Shown: piece by piece, positions 1 through 5,537 of the stretch
Layout of the letters: every line of letters begins with the position of its first letter
Numbering within the stretch: position 1 is the stretch's first letter
Source: an uncultured Tabrizicola sp.
GTDB taxonomy: Bacteria > Pseudomonadota > Alphaproteobacteria > Rhodobacterales > Rhodobacteraceae
Length of the DNA stretch: 5,537 nt
Reading direction: 5' to 3'
NCBI GenBank assembly: GCA_937858255.1
Contig: CALLZQ010000700.1
Location: forward strand, 1-5,537
The notes under the pieces: generated by a model
Told to the model about the DNA's origin: nothing
Databases searched by the model: none
Seen by the model: only the letters and a program-made list of their open reading frames with translations
Made by a program: the position numbers and the translations under genes

Positions 1-362
1 ACCACGATGCGGTCGCGGGTTGAGGGCCCGTATTGCGAAAACTGCTGGGCCGGGTCGTCAAAACTGACCACAAGACAGATTGTCGTGCGCGCCGTTACCG
101 CCATGTCGCGCAGGATCGGGTCCAGATGCGCGACCAAATCCGATGCCCCGCCGAAACCGGCAGGCGAGGTGACCGGCGCGGCAGGCCGCCGCAGCGCACC
201 GCCAATCAACAGGGCTGCCGGCGCCGCAATGGACAGCGCCACCAATGCCGGCTCCCCTCCCAGCCAATAGGCCGCAAGCGTTAGCGCCGGCAACAACACG
301 ACCACTTCGACCTGCGACTGTGGCAGCCAGCCCCGTGCGCGCAACCTCTCGATCCGTGTCAT
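1..362 (-). CDS. Membrane-anchored GGDEF-like signalling protein, N-terminal part (cut by window edge)
   Basis: The frame opens at an ATG at 362 and stays open for 120 codons to the left edge. A GGGGGA Shine-Dalgarno-like run at 367-372 lies four bases upstream. Two hydrophobic stretches (about residues 19-35 and 38-57) are separated by a short GGEP turn, which suggests a membrane hairpin. After a linker, residues 76-120 (DLVAHLDPILRDMA, then TTICLVVSFDD, then QYGPSTRDRIV) follow the pattern of the start of a diguanylate cyclase domain: helix, first beta strand, metal-binding DxD region, helix, then G-x-x-x-x-D. The position normally held by the first metal-binding Asp appears to be Ser100, so the cyclase may be degenerate, as in many GGDEF-EAL phosphodiesterases. 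The GGDEF motif itself and any EAL domain would lie outside the window, so the family call is an inference from a partial domain. It is the third gene on this strand, 57 bases after ttcA. Confidence 0.6.
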   Translation of the reverse strand, partial: MTRIERLRARGWLPQSQVEVVVLLPALTLAAYWLGGEPALVALSIAAPAALLIGGALRRPAAPVTSPAGFGGASDLVAHLDPILRDMAVTARTTICLVVSFDDPAQQFSQYGPSTRDRIV

Positions 363-419
363 GCCGTCCCCCGGTCACTCTTTCCCGGACGACGCTAGGC
401 GCGAGCCTTGACCGAAAGT

Positions 420-1292
420 TTAATCCTCACCCTTCAGTTGTGGAGGATTTTCAGCAGTTTCGACGGGTTCGCCGCGCAGCAGCGCCGCGAAATCGAACAG
501 GCCCGGATCGGCCAGATGCGAAGGGCGGACATTCATCAAGGCGCGGAACATAACCTGCCGGCGGCCCGGGGTCCGCTCCTCCCATTCATCCAGCAACCGC
601 TTGACCTGCGCGCGTTGCAGCCCCTCTTGGCTGCCGCACAGGTCGCAAGGGATGATCGGGTAATTCATCGCCCGGGCAAACCGCTCGCAATCCGCCTCGG
701 AGACCAGCGCGAGGGGGCGTGCGACGTAAAGATCGCCATCCTCATTCAACAGGCGCGGCGGCATGGTTGCCAGTCGCCCGCCGTGAAAGAGGTTCATGAA
801 AAACGTCTCAAGCAGATCGTCGCGGTGATGGCCCAGCACCACGGTCGAGCAGCCCTCTTCCCGCGCGATCCGGTAGAGATTGCCACGCCGCAGCCGCGAG
901 CAAAGCGAGCACATCGTCCCGCCCGGCTTGATCTTGTCCACGACGACCGAATAGGTGTCCTGATACTCGATCCGATGCTCGACCCCCATCCGGGTCAGGA
1001 ATTCAGGCAGAACCGTCGCCGGAAAGCCGGGCTGCCCCTGATCGAGGTTGCAGGCCAACAGATCGACGGGCAGCAACCCGCGCCATTTCAGCTCATGCAG
1101 CACGGCAAGGAGCGTATAGCTGTCCTTGCCGCCCGACAGGCAGACCAGCCACCGCTCACCCGCCCGCGCCATGCCAAAGGTGTCAATCGCCTCGCGCGCC
1201 TGCTGGACCAGCCGCTTGCGCAGCTTGCGAAACTCCAGCCCCTTGGGCGCGCCGTGAAACAGCGGATGGATATCGTCGGCATCGTCAAGCAT
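420..1292 (-). CDS. ttcA: tRNA 2-thiocytidine(32) synthetase TtcA
   Basis: This 290-residue protein is an ATP-dependent, iron-sulfur-dependent thiolase that converts cytidine 32 of certain tRNAs to 2-thiocytidine in the cytoplasm. The PP-loop SGGKDS sits at residues 53-58 and adenylates the target base. GHHRDD at 154-159 is the second conserved nucleotide-site motif of the family. Cys128-x2-Cys131 (CSLC) and Cys216-x2-Cys219 (PCDLCGSQ) match the conserved cysteine pairs of TtcA. In the E. coli enzyme three of these positions bind a [4Fe-4S] cluster. Length is close to the usual 270-310 residues. The ATG at 1292 has AGGGG about eight bases upstream. It lies 57 bases downstream of the SDR gene and 57 bases before the GGDEF-like gene, all on one strand, so co-transcription is possible. 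The TtcA motifs distinguish it from TilS and from TtuA-type relatives. Confidence 0.97.
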   Translation of the reverse strand: MLDDADDIHPLFHGAPKGLEFRKLRKRLVQQAREAIDTFGMARAGERWLVCLSGGKDSYTLLAVLHELKWRGLLPVDLLACNLDQGQPGFPATVLPEFLTRMGVEHRIEYQDTYSVVVDKIKPGGTMCSLCSRLRRGNLYRIAREEGCSTVVLGHHRDDLLETFFMNLFHGGRLATMPPRLLNEDGDLYVARPLALVSEADCERFARAMNYPIIPCDLCGSQEGLQRAQVKRLLDEWEERTPGRRQVMFRALMNVRPSHLADPGLFDFAALLRGEPVETAENPPQLKGED

Positions 1293-1349
1293 TGCGGGCC
1301 CCTGGTAGCGTGGCGCGCTTATGCCAGATCCGGGCGCGGGGCAAAAGCC

Positions 1350-2081
1350 TCAGACGTGCTGGGCGCCGTTCACCTCGATCTCGGTGCCCGAGATGTAGCT
1401 GGACTGCTCGGAACACAGGAACCAGATCGCATCGGCCACCTCTCGCGGCTGACCCAGACGCCGCATCGGCAGTTGCTCTACGATCTTTTCGGTGCCGGGC
1501 GACAGGATCGAGGTCTCAATCTCGCCCGGGGCAATGGCATTGACGCGCACGCCCAGCGGGCCAAAGTCATGCGCCATCTCGCGCGTCAGGGCCGCAAGCG
1601 CCGCTTTGGAGGTCGCATAGGCCGCCCCGGCAAAGGGATGAACCCGGCTGCCGGCGATTGAGGTGACATTGACGACGGCGCCCTTGGCTGCCGACAACTC
1701 GGCCATCAGCCCGCGCGCCAGCACGATCGAGGCAAAGAAATTGACGTGGAAGACCTGACCCCATGTCCGCAGGTCAGTCTCCAGCGTATTCAGGCGCTTG
1801 CCGCCCTCGCCCTTGGGGCTGATGCCGGCATTGTTGACCAGCGCATGAACCTTGCCACCCACCTTGGCGCGGATCGTCTCAATCGCGGCGATGGTCTTGT
1901 CAGGGCTGGCGAGGTCGATCTGGATATGATTGTCCTCACCCCCCGGCCAGGGGCAGCGCGGATCGAACGGCTGGCGCGAACAGGTCAGCACACGCCACCC
2001 CTCGGCGGAAAAGCGCTTGACCGTCGCATGGCCGATCCCCCGGCTGGCGCCGGTCAGCACAAGGGTTTTCTGCTCGCTCAT
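1350..2081 (-). CDS. Short-chain dehydrogenase/reductase (SDR), probably NADP(H)-dependent
   Basis: This is a 243-residue classical SDR with a full active site. The nucleotide-binding TGASRGIG is at 10-17, NNAG at 83-86 and the structural Asn at 114. The catalytic triad is Ser141 with Tyr155 and Lys159 in YATSK. The post-strand motif [10 protein letters not shown] is at 181-190, and the C-terminal [13 protein letters not shown] is typical of the fold. Arg14 in the glycine-rich loop and Arg36 after the second strand (TCSRQ) favour NADPH over NADH. A Pro/Gly-rich insert at about 38-51 precedes the IDL strand. The substrate cannot be read from the sequence. The same frame is open far upstream, antisense to argB, but ATG 2081 places the Rossmann strand a few residues from the N-terminus as expected and has a weak GGGGCGG site before it. 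ATGs at 2093 and 2105 are possible alternatives. It heads the minus-strand group with ttcA and is divergent from argB. Confidence 0.92.
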   Translation of the reverse strand: MSEQKTLVLTGASRGIGHATVKRFSAEGWRVLTCSRQPFDPRCPWPGGEDNHIQIDLASPDKTIAAIETIRAKVGGKVHALVNNAGISPKGEGGKRLNTLETDLRTWGQVFHVNFFASIVLARGLMAELSAAKGAVVNVTSIAGSRVHPFAGAAYATSKAALAALTREMAHDFGPLGVRVNAIAPGEIETSILSPGTEKIVEQLPMRRLGQPREVADAIWFLCSEQSSYISGTEIEVNGAQHV

Positions 2082-2115
2082 CTGCCGCCCCATCACAATT
2101 CGCATAAAGCCTACG

Positions 2116-2137
2116 CCTTGCATCGGGAAAGGCAAGG
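2116..2137. repeat. Short inverted repeat in the divergent spacer
   Basis: CCTTGC (2116-2121) and GCAAGG (2132-2137) are perfect six-base arms around a ten-base centre. An overlapping alternative pairing, GCCTT (2115-2119) with AAGGC (2129-2133), also exists. The position between two divergent genes would suit an operator. The arms are short enough to arise by chance in GC-rich DNA. Confidence 0.3.
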
Positions 2138-2190
2138 TGGCCCAATCGTCTTGGCAGGGGGGCGCAAAGGCGTTACCAAGCACCGATCCC

Positions 2191-2195
2191 GGAGG
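2191..2195 (+). promoter_or_regulatory. Ribosome binding site of argB
   Basis: A perfect GGAGG lies six bases before the ATG at 2202. It settles the start of argB: the same frame is open back to 1746, antisense to the SDR gene, and a further ATG lies at 2223, but only 2202 has this spacing. Confidence 0.9.
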
Positions 2196-2201
2196 CCAGA
2201 G

Positions 2202-3101
2202 ATGAAACAGCAGACCCTGACCATGCAAGATGCCATCCATACCGCCAAGATGCTGTCCGAAGCCCTGCCCTATCTGCAACGCTATTCCGGCGCGGTGGTG
2301 GTGGTGAAATTTGGCGGCAACGCCATGGGCGATGACGAGGCCATGGCCGAATTCGCCCGCGACATCGTGCTGATGCGTCAGGTCGGGGTGAACCCGGTCG
2401 TGGTTCATGGCGGCGGGCCGATGATCAACGACATGCTGAACAAGCTGGGGATCAAGTCGGAATTCGTGCGCGGCAAGCGCGTGACCGACAAGGCCACGGT
2501 GCAGGTGGTCGAGATGATCCTCTCGGGCCTTGTGAACAAGCGTATCGTGCAGGCAATCATGGATGCGGGCGGGCGCGCGGTCGGTATCTCGGGCAAGGAC
2601 GACGATCTGATGGTCTGCGAGGCGGACGATCCCGAACTGGGCTTTGTCGGCCGGCCCATCGAGATGAATGTGCAGGTGCTGCGCGACCTCTACAAGGCCG
2701 GGATCATCCCGGTCATCGCCCCGGTCGGCACCGGCATGGCGGATAATGAGACCTTTAACGTCAATGGCGATACCGCCGCCGGGGCGATTGCCGGGGCCTT
2801 GCAGGCCGACCGGCTGCTGTTGCTGACCGACGTGCCGGGGGTCAAAGGCGCCGACGGCACGGTGATGACCCAGATCACCCCCGAAGAGATCCGGCAGATG
2901 ACCGCCGATGGCGTGATTTCGGGCGGGATGATCCCCAAGACCGAGACCGCGCTGATGGCGCTGGAAAAAGGCACGCGGGCGGTCACGATCCTCGACGGCA
3001 AGGTGCCGAACGCCTGCCTGCTGGAGCTCTTCACCGACCACGGCGCCGGCAGCCAGATCCGCTCGACCGAGCCGCGGGTCAAGCCGCATGTCCGCCGCTG
3101 A
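2202..3101 (+). CDS. argB: Acetylglutamate kinase (N-acetyl-L-glutamate 5-phosphotransferase)
   Basis: This 299-residue cytoplasmic enzyme phosphorylates N-acetylglutamate with ATP, the second step of arginine biosynthesis. It has the amino-acid kinase fold. KFGGN at 36-40 contains the phosphate-binding lysine, and HGGGP at 69-73 is the glycine-rich substrate loop. RGKRVT at 90-95 and NVNGDTAAG at 187-195 form the acetylglutamate site. LLTDVPGV at 207-214 and GGMIPK at 241-246 belong to the nucleotide site. About 30 residues precede the first strand. Such an N-terminal helical extension is known from hexameric, arginine-inhibited family members, so feedback inhibition by arginine is likely; this is inferred from the family, not shown here. 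The start is fixed by the GGAGG site. The gene is divergent from the SDR gene and overlaps the next gene by 14 bases, suggesting co-transcription and coupled translation. Confidence 0.98.
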   Translation: MKQQTLTMQDAIHTAKMLSEALPYLQRYSGAVVVVKFGGNAMGDDEAMAEFARDIVLMRQVGVNPVVVHGGGPMINDMLNKLGIKSEFVRGKRVTDKATVQVVEMILSGLVNKRIVQAIMDAGGRAVGISGKDDDLMVCEADDPELGFVGRPIEMNVQVLRDLYKAGIIPVIAPVGTGMADNETFNVNGDTAAGAIAGALQADRLLLLTDVPGVKGADGTVMTQITPEEIRQMTADGVISGGMIPKTETALMALEKGTRAVTILDGKVPNACLLELFTDHGAGSQIRSTEPRVKPHVRR

Positions 3102-3741
3102 GGCACTGGCCGCGCTGCTGGCCGGGCATTTCCTGACGATCTCGGGCCGGTTCGCGCCGCTCCCCTCGGACGGGCTGCCCGATTGGGTAGGGCAGATCAT
3201 CTTGCTCTCACCCGCCGAGCCGGGATTCTGGCCGCATCTGACCGCGCAGCCCGAGTGGCTGGACGGCCAGCCCGACCCGGTGGACCGCTGGTCGCGGCGG
3301 TTTATTGGCCGGCTGGCCTGCGATCTGGGCGGCAAAGCATGGTTCCCCTTTGGCGGGCCGCCCTATCACCCGGTCTACCAACGGCCCTTGCGCAGCGGCC
3401 GCGCCTGGGACAGCCCGGTGCGTCTGCTGGTTCAGGCGGATCAGGGACTGAGGATCAGCTATCGCGGCGCGCTTGGCCTGCCCGGGGCCGCAACCCTGCC
3501 GCCTGCCGAACGCCCCTGTACGGATTGCGCCCAGCCCTGCCTGACCGCCTGCCCTGCGGGCGCCCTGACCGCGGCCGGCTATGATGTGCCCGCCTGCCAT
3601 GCCTATCTTGACCGTCACCCGGATGGCCCCTGCCTGACCGGTGGCTGCCTTGTTCGCCGCGCTTGCCCGGTGTCACAGGGCTATGCAAGACTTCCCGAAC
3701 AATCGGCCTATCACATGAGCCGATTCCACAAGGCGGAGTAA
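3088..3741 (+). CDS. Ferredoxin-like iron-sulfur protein with a CblC/QueG-like N-terminal domain
   Basis: This is a 217-residue protein without signal peptide or membrane segment. The C-terminal part (about 140-217) is cysteine-rich. Cys144-x2-Cys147-x3-Cys151-x3-Cys155-Pro resembles a [4Fe-4S] ferredoxin motif with one extra residue, and Cys170, Cys182, Cys187 and Cys193-Pro could hold a second cluster. The arrangement recalls epoxyqueuosine reductase QueG, whose ferredoxin domain follows a cobalamin domain. The N-terminal part has IILLSP (37-42), DPVD (63-66) followed by GR (74-75), and YRGALGLPG (125-133). These fall in the same order as similar motifs that I recall in the human cobalamin-processing protein MMACHC (CblC). 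A corrinoid- or flavin-binding oxidoreductase is therefore inferred; the substrate is unknown. At 217 residues it is much shorter than QueG (roughly 350 residues) and lacks its C-terminal repeats. It starts inside the end of argB (14-base overlap) and has only a weak ribosome site, so translation probably depends on argB. Confidence 0.85.
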   Translation: MSAAEALAALLAGHFLTISGRFAPLPSDGLPDWVGQIILLSPAEPGFWPHLTAQPEWLDGQPDPVDRWSRRFIGRLACDLGGKAWFPFGGPPYHPVYQRPLRSGRAWDSPVRLLVQADQGLRISYRGALGLPGAATLPPAERPCTDCAQPCLTACPAGALTAAGYDVPACHAYLDRHPDGPCLTGGCLVRRACPVSQGYARLPEQSAYHMSRFHKAE

Positions 3742-3755
3742 CCGCCAGATCATAC

Positions 3756-3761
3756 GGGGAG
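3756..3761 (+). promoter_or_regulatory. Ribosome binding site deciding the SixA start
   Basis: GGGGAG ends five bases before the ATG at 3767. A GTG at 3761 in the same frame overlaps this site and leaves no spacing, so the ATG two codons later is the better start. Confidence 0.7.
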
Positions 3762-3766
3762 TGGAC

Positions 3767-4270
3767 ATGAAACGGCTGATCCTGACGCGCCATGCGAAAT
3801 CGAGCTGGGACGATCCGTTAACCCCCGACCACGACCGCCCGCTGAATGAGCGCGGCAAGGCCGCCGCCGCCGATCTGGGGCAATGGCTGGCCAGCCGGGG
3901 CTATGTGCCCGATCAGGTGTTGTGTTCAGACGCCGTTCGCACCCGCAAGACCTTTTCCGGCATTGCGCCCGCCCTGCCCGGCGCACCGGAGCTGGAGCTG
4001 AAGCCCGCGCTCTATCATGCCGGACCCGATGTGATGCTGGCGGTCTTGCGTCACGCCACGGGCGATGTCGTCATGATGATCGGCCATAATCCGGGCATCG
4101 CGGAATTCGCCTCGCGCATCGTGGCGCAATCGCCGCGCAACCCCGAGTTTTCGCGCTATCCGACCGGCGCCACACTGGTTGCGGATTTCGCCATCGAGGA
4201 TTGGAAAGACATCGGCTTTGGCATGGGAACGGTCGATGATTTCATCGTCCCGCGCGAGATCGTCGCCTGA
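3767..4270 (+). CDS. SixA-type histidine phosphatase (phosphoglycerate mutase superfamily)
   Basis: This is a 167-residue small cytoplasmic histidine phosphatase. LTRHAKS at 6-12 carries the phospho-accepting His9. LNERGK at 26-31 and SDAVRTRKT at 54-62 (Arg58 or Arg60 contacting phosphate) follow the SixA pattern. IGHNPG at 105-110 supplies the second catalytic histidine (His107). E. coli SixA dephosphorylates phosphohistidine on signalling and phosphotransfer proteins; whether this protein has such a target cannot be told from the sequence. Its length matches the SixA branch (about 150-175 residues) rather than phosphoglycerate mutases (about 250). It follows the iron-sulfur gene by 25 bases on the same strand and precedes a strong terminator, so it is probably the last gene of the argB transcript. 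Confidence 0.93.
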   Translation: MKRLILTRHAKSSWDDPLTPDHDRPLNERGKAAAADLGQWLASRGYVPDQVLCSDAVRTRKTFSGIAPALPGAPELELKPALYHAGPDVMLAVLRHATGDVVMMIGHNPGIAEFASRIVAQSPRNPEFSRYPTGATLVADFAIEDWKDIGFGMGTVDDFIVPREIVA

Positions 4271-4300
4271 CCGCAGGGGCAGGCACATCGCCCGGATCGG

Positions 4301-4326
4301 AAAAGGGGCCCCGTGGGGCCCCTTTT
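4301..4326. terminator. Bidirectional rho-independent terminator
   Basis: AAAAGGGGCCCC (4301-4312) is the exact reverse complement of GGGGCCCCTTTT (4315-4326), with only GT between. In RNA the innermost pairs must open, leaving an 11-pair stem with a four-base loop, flanked by A and T runs on either side. It lies between the convergent SixA and bztD genes, 30 bases after one stop and 33 bases after the other, and can serve both strands. Confidence 0.93.
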
Positions 4327-4359
4327 GCATCGCGTCTGCGCCTTCTGGCCAACCGCGGT

Positions 4360-5148
4360 TCAATGGCCGAGGATCTGGCTGAGAAACAGCTTGGTGCGTT
4401 CGCTCTGCGGATTGTTGAAGAACTCTTTCGGCTCGTTCTGTTCGACGATCTGGCCCTGATCCATAAAGATCACCCGGTTCGCCACCGCTTGCGCGAATCC
4501 CATTTCGTGGGTCACGCAGAGCATGGTCATGCCCTCTTCGGCAAGTTCGATCATGGTATCGAGCACTTCCTTGATCATTTCCGGGTCAAGGGCCGAGGTC
4601 GGCTCGTCAAACAGCATGATCCGCGGCTTCATGCAGAGCGAGCGGGCGATGGCCACGCGCTGCTGCTGACCACCCGAAAGCTGGCCGGGGTATTTGTGCG
4701 CCTGCTCGGGGATCTTGACCTTGCGCAGGAAGTGCATCGCCACTTCCTCGGCCTCTTTCTTGGGGGTCTTGCGCACCCAGATCGGCGCCAGCGTGCAGTT
4801 TTCCAGAATGGTCAGATGCGGGAAGAGGTTGAAGTGCTGGAACACCATCCCGACCTCGGACCGCACCTTGTCGATGTTCTTGAGGTCAGAGGTCAGCTCG
4901 ATCCCATCCACAACGATCTGCCCCGACTGATGCTCTTCCAGCCGGTTGATGCAGCGGATCATCGTCGACTTACCCGACCCTGAGGGGCCGGCAATAACGA
5001 TCCGCTCACCCCGGTTCACGGTCAGGTTGATGTCACGCAGAACATGGAACTGGCCGTACCACTTGTTCATATTGGTGATCTGGATCGCCACGTCATCGCT
5101 GACTTTCATGTGGCTGCGGTCGATTTCGCGCGTAACGGCTTCGGACAT
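4360..5148 (-). CDS. bztD: ATP-binding subunit of a glutamate/glutamine/aspartate/asparagine ABC transporter
   Basis: This 262-residue ATPase powers uptake of polar amino acids at the inner membrane. Walker A GPSGSGKS is at 54-61, the Q-loop glutamine is 104 (VFQHFNLFP), and the signature LSGGQQ is at 157-162. Walker B IMLFDE is at 177-182 with catalytic Glu182, the D-loop SALD is at 185-188, and the H-loop His214 is in VTHEMG. The pattern is that of the polar amino-acid family (GlnQ, AapP, BztD). The N-terminal lead before the first strand ([16 protein letters not shown]) and the C-terminal [14 protein letters not shown] closely fit Rhodobacter BztD as I remember it. The Rhizobium-style name would be aapP. 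The ATG at 5148 has AAGGAG eight bases upstream. It follows bztC by 12 bases and is the last gene before the terminator at 4301-4326. Confidence 0.95.
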   Translation of the reverse strand: MSEAVTREIDRSHMKVSDDVAIQITNMNKWYGQFHVLRDINLTVNRGERIVIAGPSGSGKSTMIRCINRLEEHQSGQIVVDGIELTSDLKNIDKVRSEVGMVFQHFNLFPHLTILENCTLAPIWVRKTPKKEAEEVAMHFLRKVKIPEQAHKYPGQLSGGQQQRVAIARSLCMKPRIMLFDEPTSALDPEMIKEVLDTMIELAEEGMTMLCVTHEMGFAQAVANRVIFMDQGQIVEQNEPKEFFNNPQSERTKLFLSQILGH

Positions 5149-5156
5149 GTTTCCGG

Positions 5157-5162
5157 CTCCTT
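5157..5162 (-). promoter_or_regulatory. Ribosome binding site of bztD overlapping the bztC stop
   Basis: On the minus strand the sequence reads TAAGGAG, where TAA is the bztC stop codon (5161-5163) and AAGGAG is the bztD site, eight bases from its ATG. A ribosome ending bztC is thus placed on the bztD start, which supports coupled translation. Confidence 0.8.
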
Positions 5163-5537
5163 AGCGATGGTCAGTCTTCAGCTTGCGCTCGAGATACATC
5201 GAGTAGCGCGACATGCTGAAACAGATGATGAAGAAGATGGCCCCGACAAAGATGTAGGGTTCCCAGTAAATGCCCTTCCAGTCGGTCGTGGCGCGGACGG
5301 CATCGGTGATGCCCTTGAGCGGGTCGAGCAGACCCACGAAGACGACAAGCGTCGTGTCCTTGAACAGGCCGATAAAGGTCGAGACGATGCCCGGGATCGA
5401 GATTTTCAGCGCCTGCGGCATGATGATCAGCCGCGTCGACTTCCAGTAATCGAGGCCAAGCGCATCGGCCGCCTCATACTGGCCCTTGGGCAGGGCCGCC
5501 AGACCGCCGCGGATCACTTCGGCGATATAGGCGGCGG
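5161..5537 (-). CDS. bztC: Permease subunit of the same polar amino-acid ABC transporter, C-terminal part (cut by window edge)
   Basis: The last 124 residues of an inner-membrane permease are present; the frame is open to the right edge and no start lies in the window. It contains a perfect EAA loop, EAA-x3-G-x9-I-x-M-P, at residues 21-40 of the visible part (Glu21, Gly27, Ile37, Pro40), which docks onto the ATPase. Hydrophobic segments at about 44-70 and 93-109 form the last membrane spans, and the protein ends in a basic tail (ERKLKTDHR). The stretch around FKDTTLVVFVGL is typical of HisMQ-type permeases for polar amino acids. The symbol rests on the neighbouring bztD and on general likeness to Rhodobacter BztC; the aapM name would be the alternative. 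It is transcribed just ahead of bztD. Confidence 0.9.
   Translation of the reverse strand, partial: AAYIAEVIRGGLAALPKGQYEAADALGLDYWKSTRLIIMPQALKISIPGIVSTFIGLFKDTTLVVFVGLLDPLKGITDAVRATTDWKGIYWEPYIFVGAIFFIICFSMSRYSMYLERKLKTDHR

Larger units (their letters stand above)
2082..2201. promoter_or_regulatory. Divergent spacer between the SDR gene and argB, presumed to hold both promoters
   Basis: About 120 bases separate the two divergent starts, so promoters for both transcripts should lie here. On the plus strand, TTGGCA (2151-2156) and TACCAA (2174-2179) are spaced by 17 bases and would start transcription just upstream of the argB ribosome site. The -10 match is poor, so this is only a candidate. 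No convincing -35/-10 pair was found for the SDR side. A small inverted repeat lies in the middle of the spacer. The location is secure, but the promoter elements are weak inference. Confidence 0.4.

Noticed and set aside
58..378. 106-codon minus-strand frame at the left edge
   Set aside because: Its product is an Arg/Gly/Ala-rich sequence without domain features. The neighbouring frame starting at 362 gives membrane segments and a GGDEF-like start.
1293..1349. GC-rich gap between the SDR gene and ttcA as a possible terminator
   Set aside because: Only short, interrupted pairings (such as GCCCC with GGGGC) were found and no T run follows on the minus strand, so the two genes may be co-transcribed.
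408..1661. 417-codon open frame on the plus strand over ttcA and part of the SDR gene
   Set aside because: It is antisense to two genes with full catalytic motifs, has no ribosome site, and gives a low-complexity Arg/Ala/Gln-rich product. This is expected in GC-rich DNA.
1746..2201. In-frame extension of argB to an ATG at 1746
   Set aside because: It runs antisense through the SDR coding region and across the divergent spacer. The GGAGG site fixes the argB start at 2202, giving the usual 299 residues.
2082..3335. Long open frame on the minus strand continuing upstream of the SDR gene, antisense to argB and the start of the iron-sulfur gene
   Set aside because: It is a codon-bias shadow. ArgB on the plus strand has complete family motifs and a perfect ribosome site, while the antisense peptide is rich in His, Asp, Arg and Gly and resembles no family. 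The SDR fold begins at 2081.
3761..3766. GTG start two codons upstream for the SixA-like gene
   Set aside because: The GTG overlaps the GGGGAG ribosome site, leaving no spacing. The ATG at 3767 is correctly placed.
4363..4983. 206-codon plus-strand frame over bztD
   Set aside because: It is the complement of a gene with every ABC ATPase motif and is His/Leu/Arg-rich with no recognisable family.

Overview
This window looks like ordinary chromosome from an alphaproteobacterium of the Rhodobacteraceae (Rhodobacter, Paracoccus and relatives). The evidence is high GC, G/C-rich third codon positions, and a bztC-bztD pair that reads like the Rhodobacter glutamate/glutamine/aspartate/asparagine transporter. 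The genus cannot be fixed from this sequence. No RNA gene, insertion sequence, CRISPR array or phage gene was seen, and no stretch over 300 bases lacks a gene.

Left block (1-2081, minus strand, transcribed right to left): an SDR oxidoreductase, then ttcA (the tRNA 2-thiocytidine-32 enzyme), then the N-terminal part of a membrane protein that seems to enter a GGDEF-like domain and runs off the left edge. The three genes are separated by two 57-base gaps with no clear terminator, so a shared transcript is plausible. A divergent spacer of about 120 bases (2082-2201) separates this block from argB.

Middle block (2202-4270, plus strand): argB (acetylglutamate kinase) overlaps by 14 bases a 217-residue iron-sulfur protein. 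After 25 bases comes a SixA-type histidine phosphatase. A near-ideal GC hairpin flanked by A and T runs (4301-4326) then ends this transcript and, read from the other side, the facing bzt operon.

Right block (4360-5537, minus strand): bztD (ATPase), preceded in transcription order by the 3' end of bztC (permease), forms the end of a polar amino-acid ABC uptake operon that starts outside the window.

The most interesting item is the protein at 3088-3741. Its C-terminal half is a cysteine-rich two-cluster ferredoxin-like domain with non-standard spacing. Its N-terminal half resembles the cobalamin-handling CblC (MMACHC)/QueG fold, in collinear order. This suggests a small corrinoid- or flavin-dependent oxidoreductase, translationally linked to argB. 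The rest of the window is well-known housekeeping and transport.
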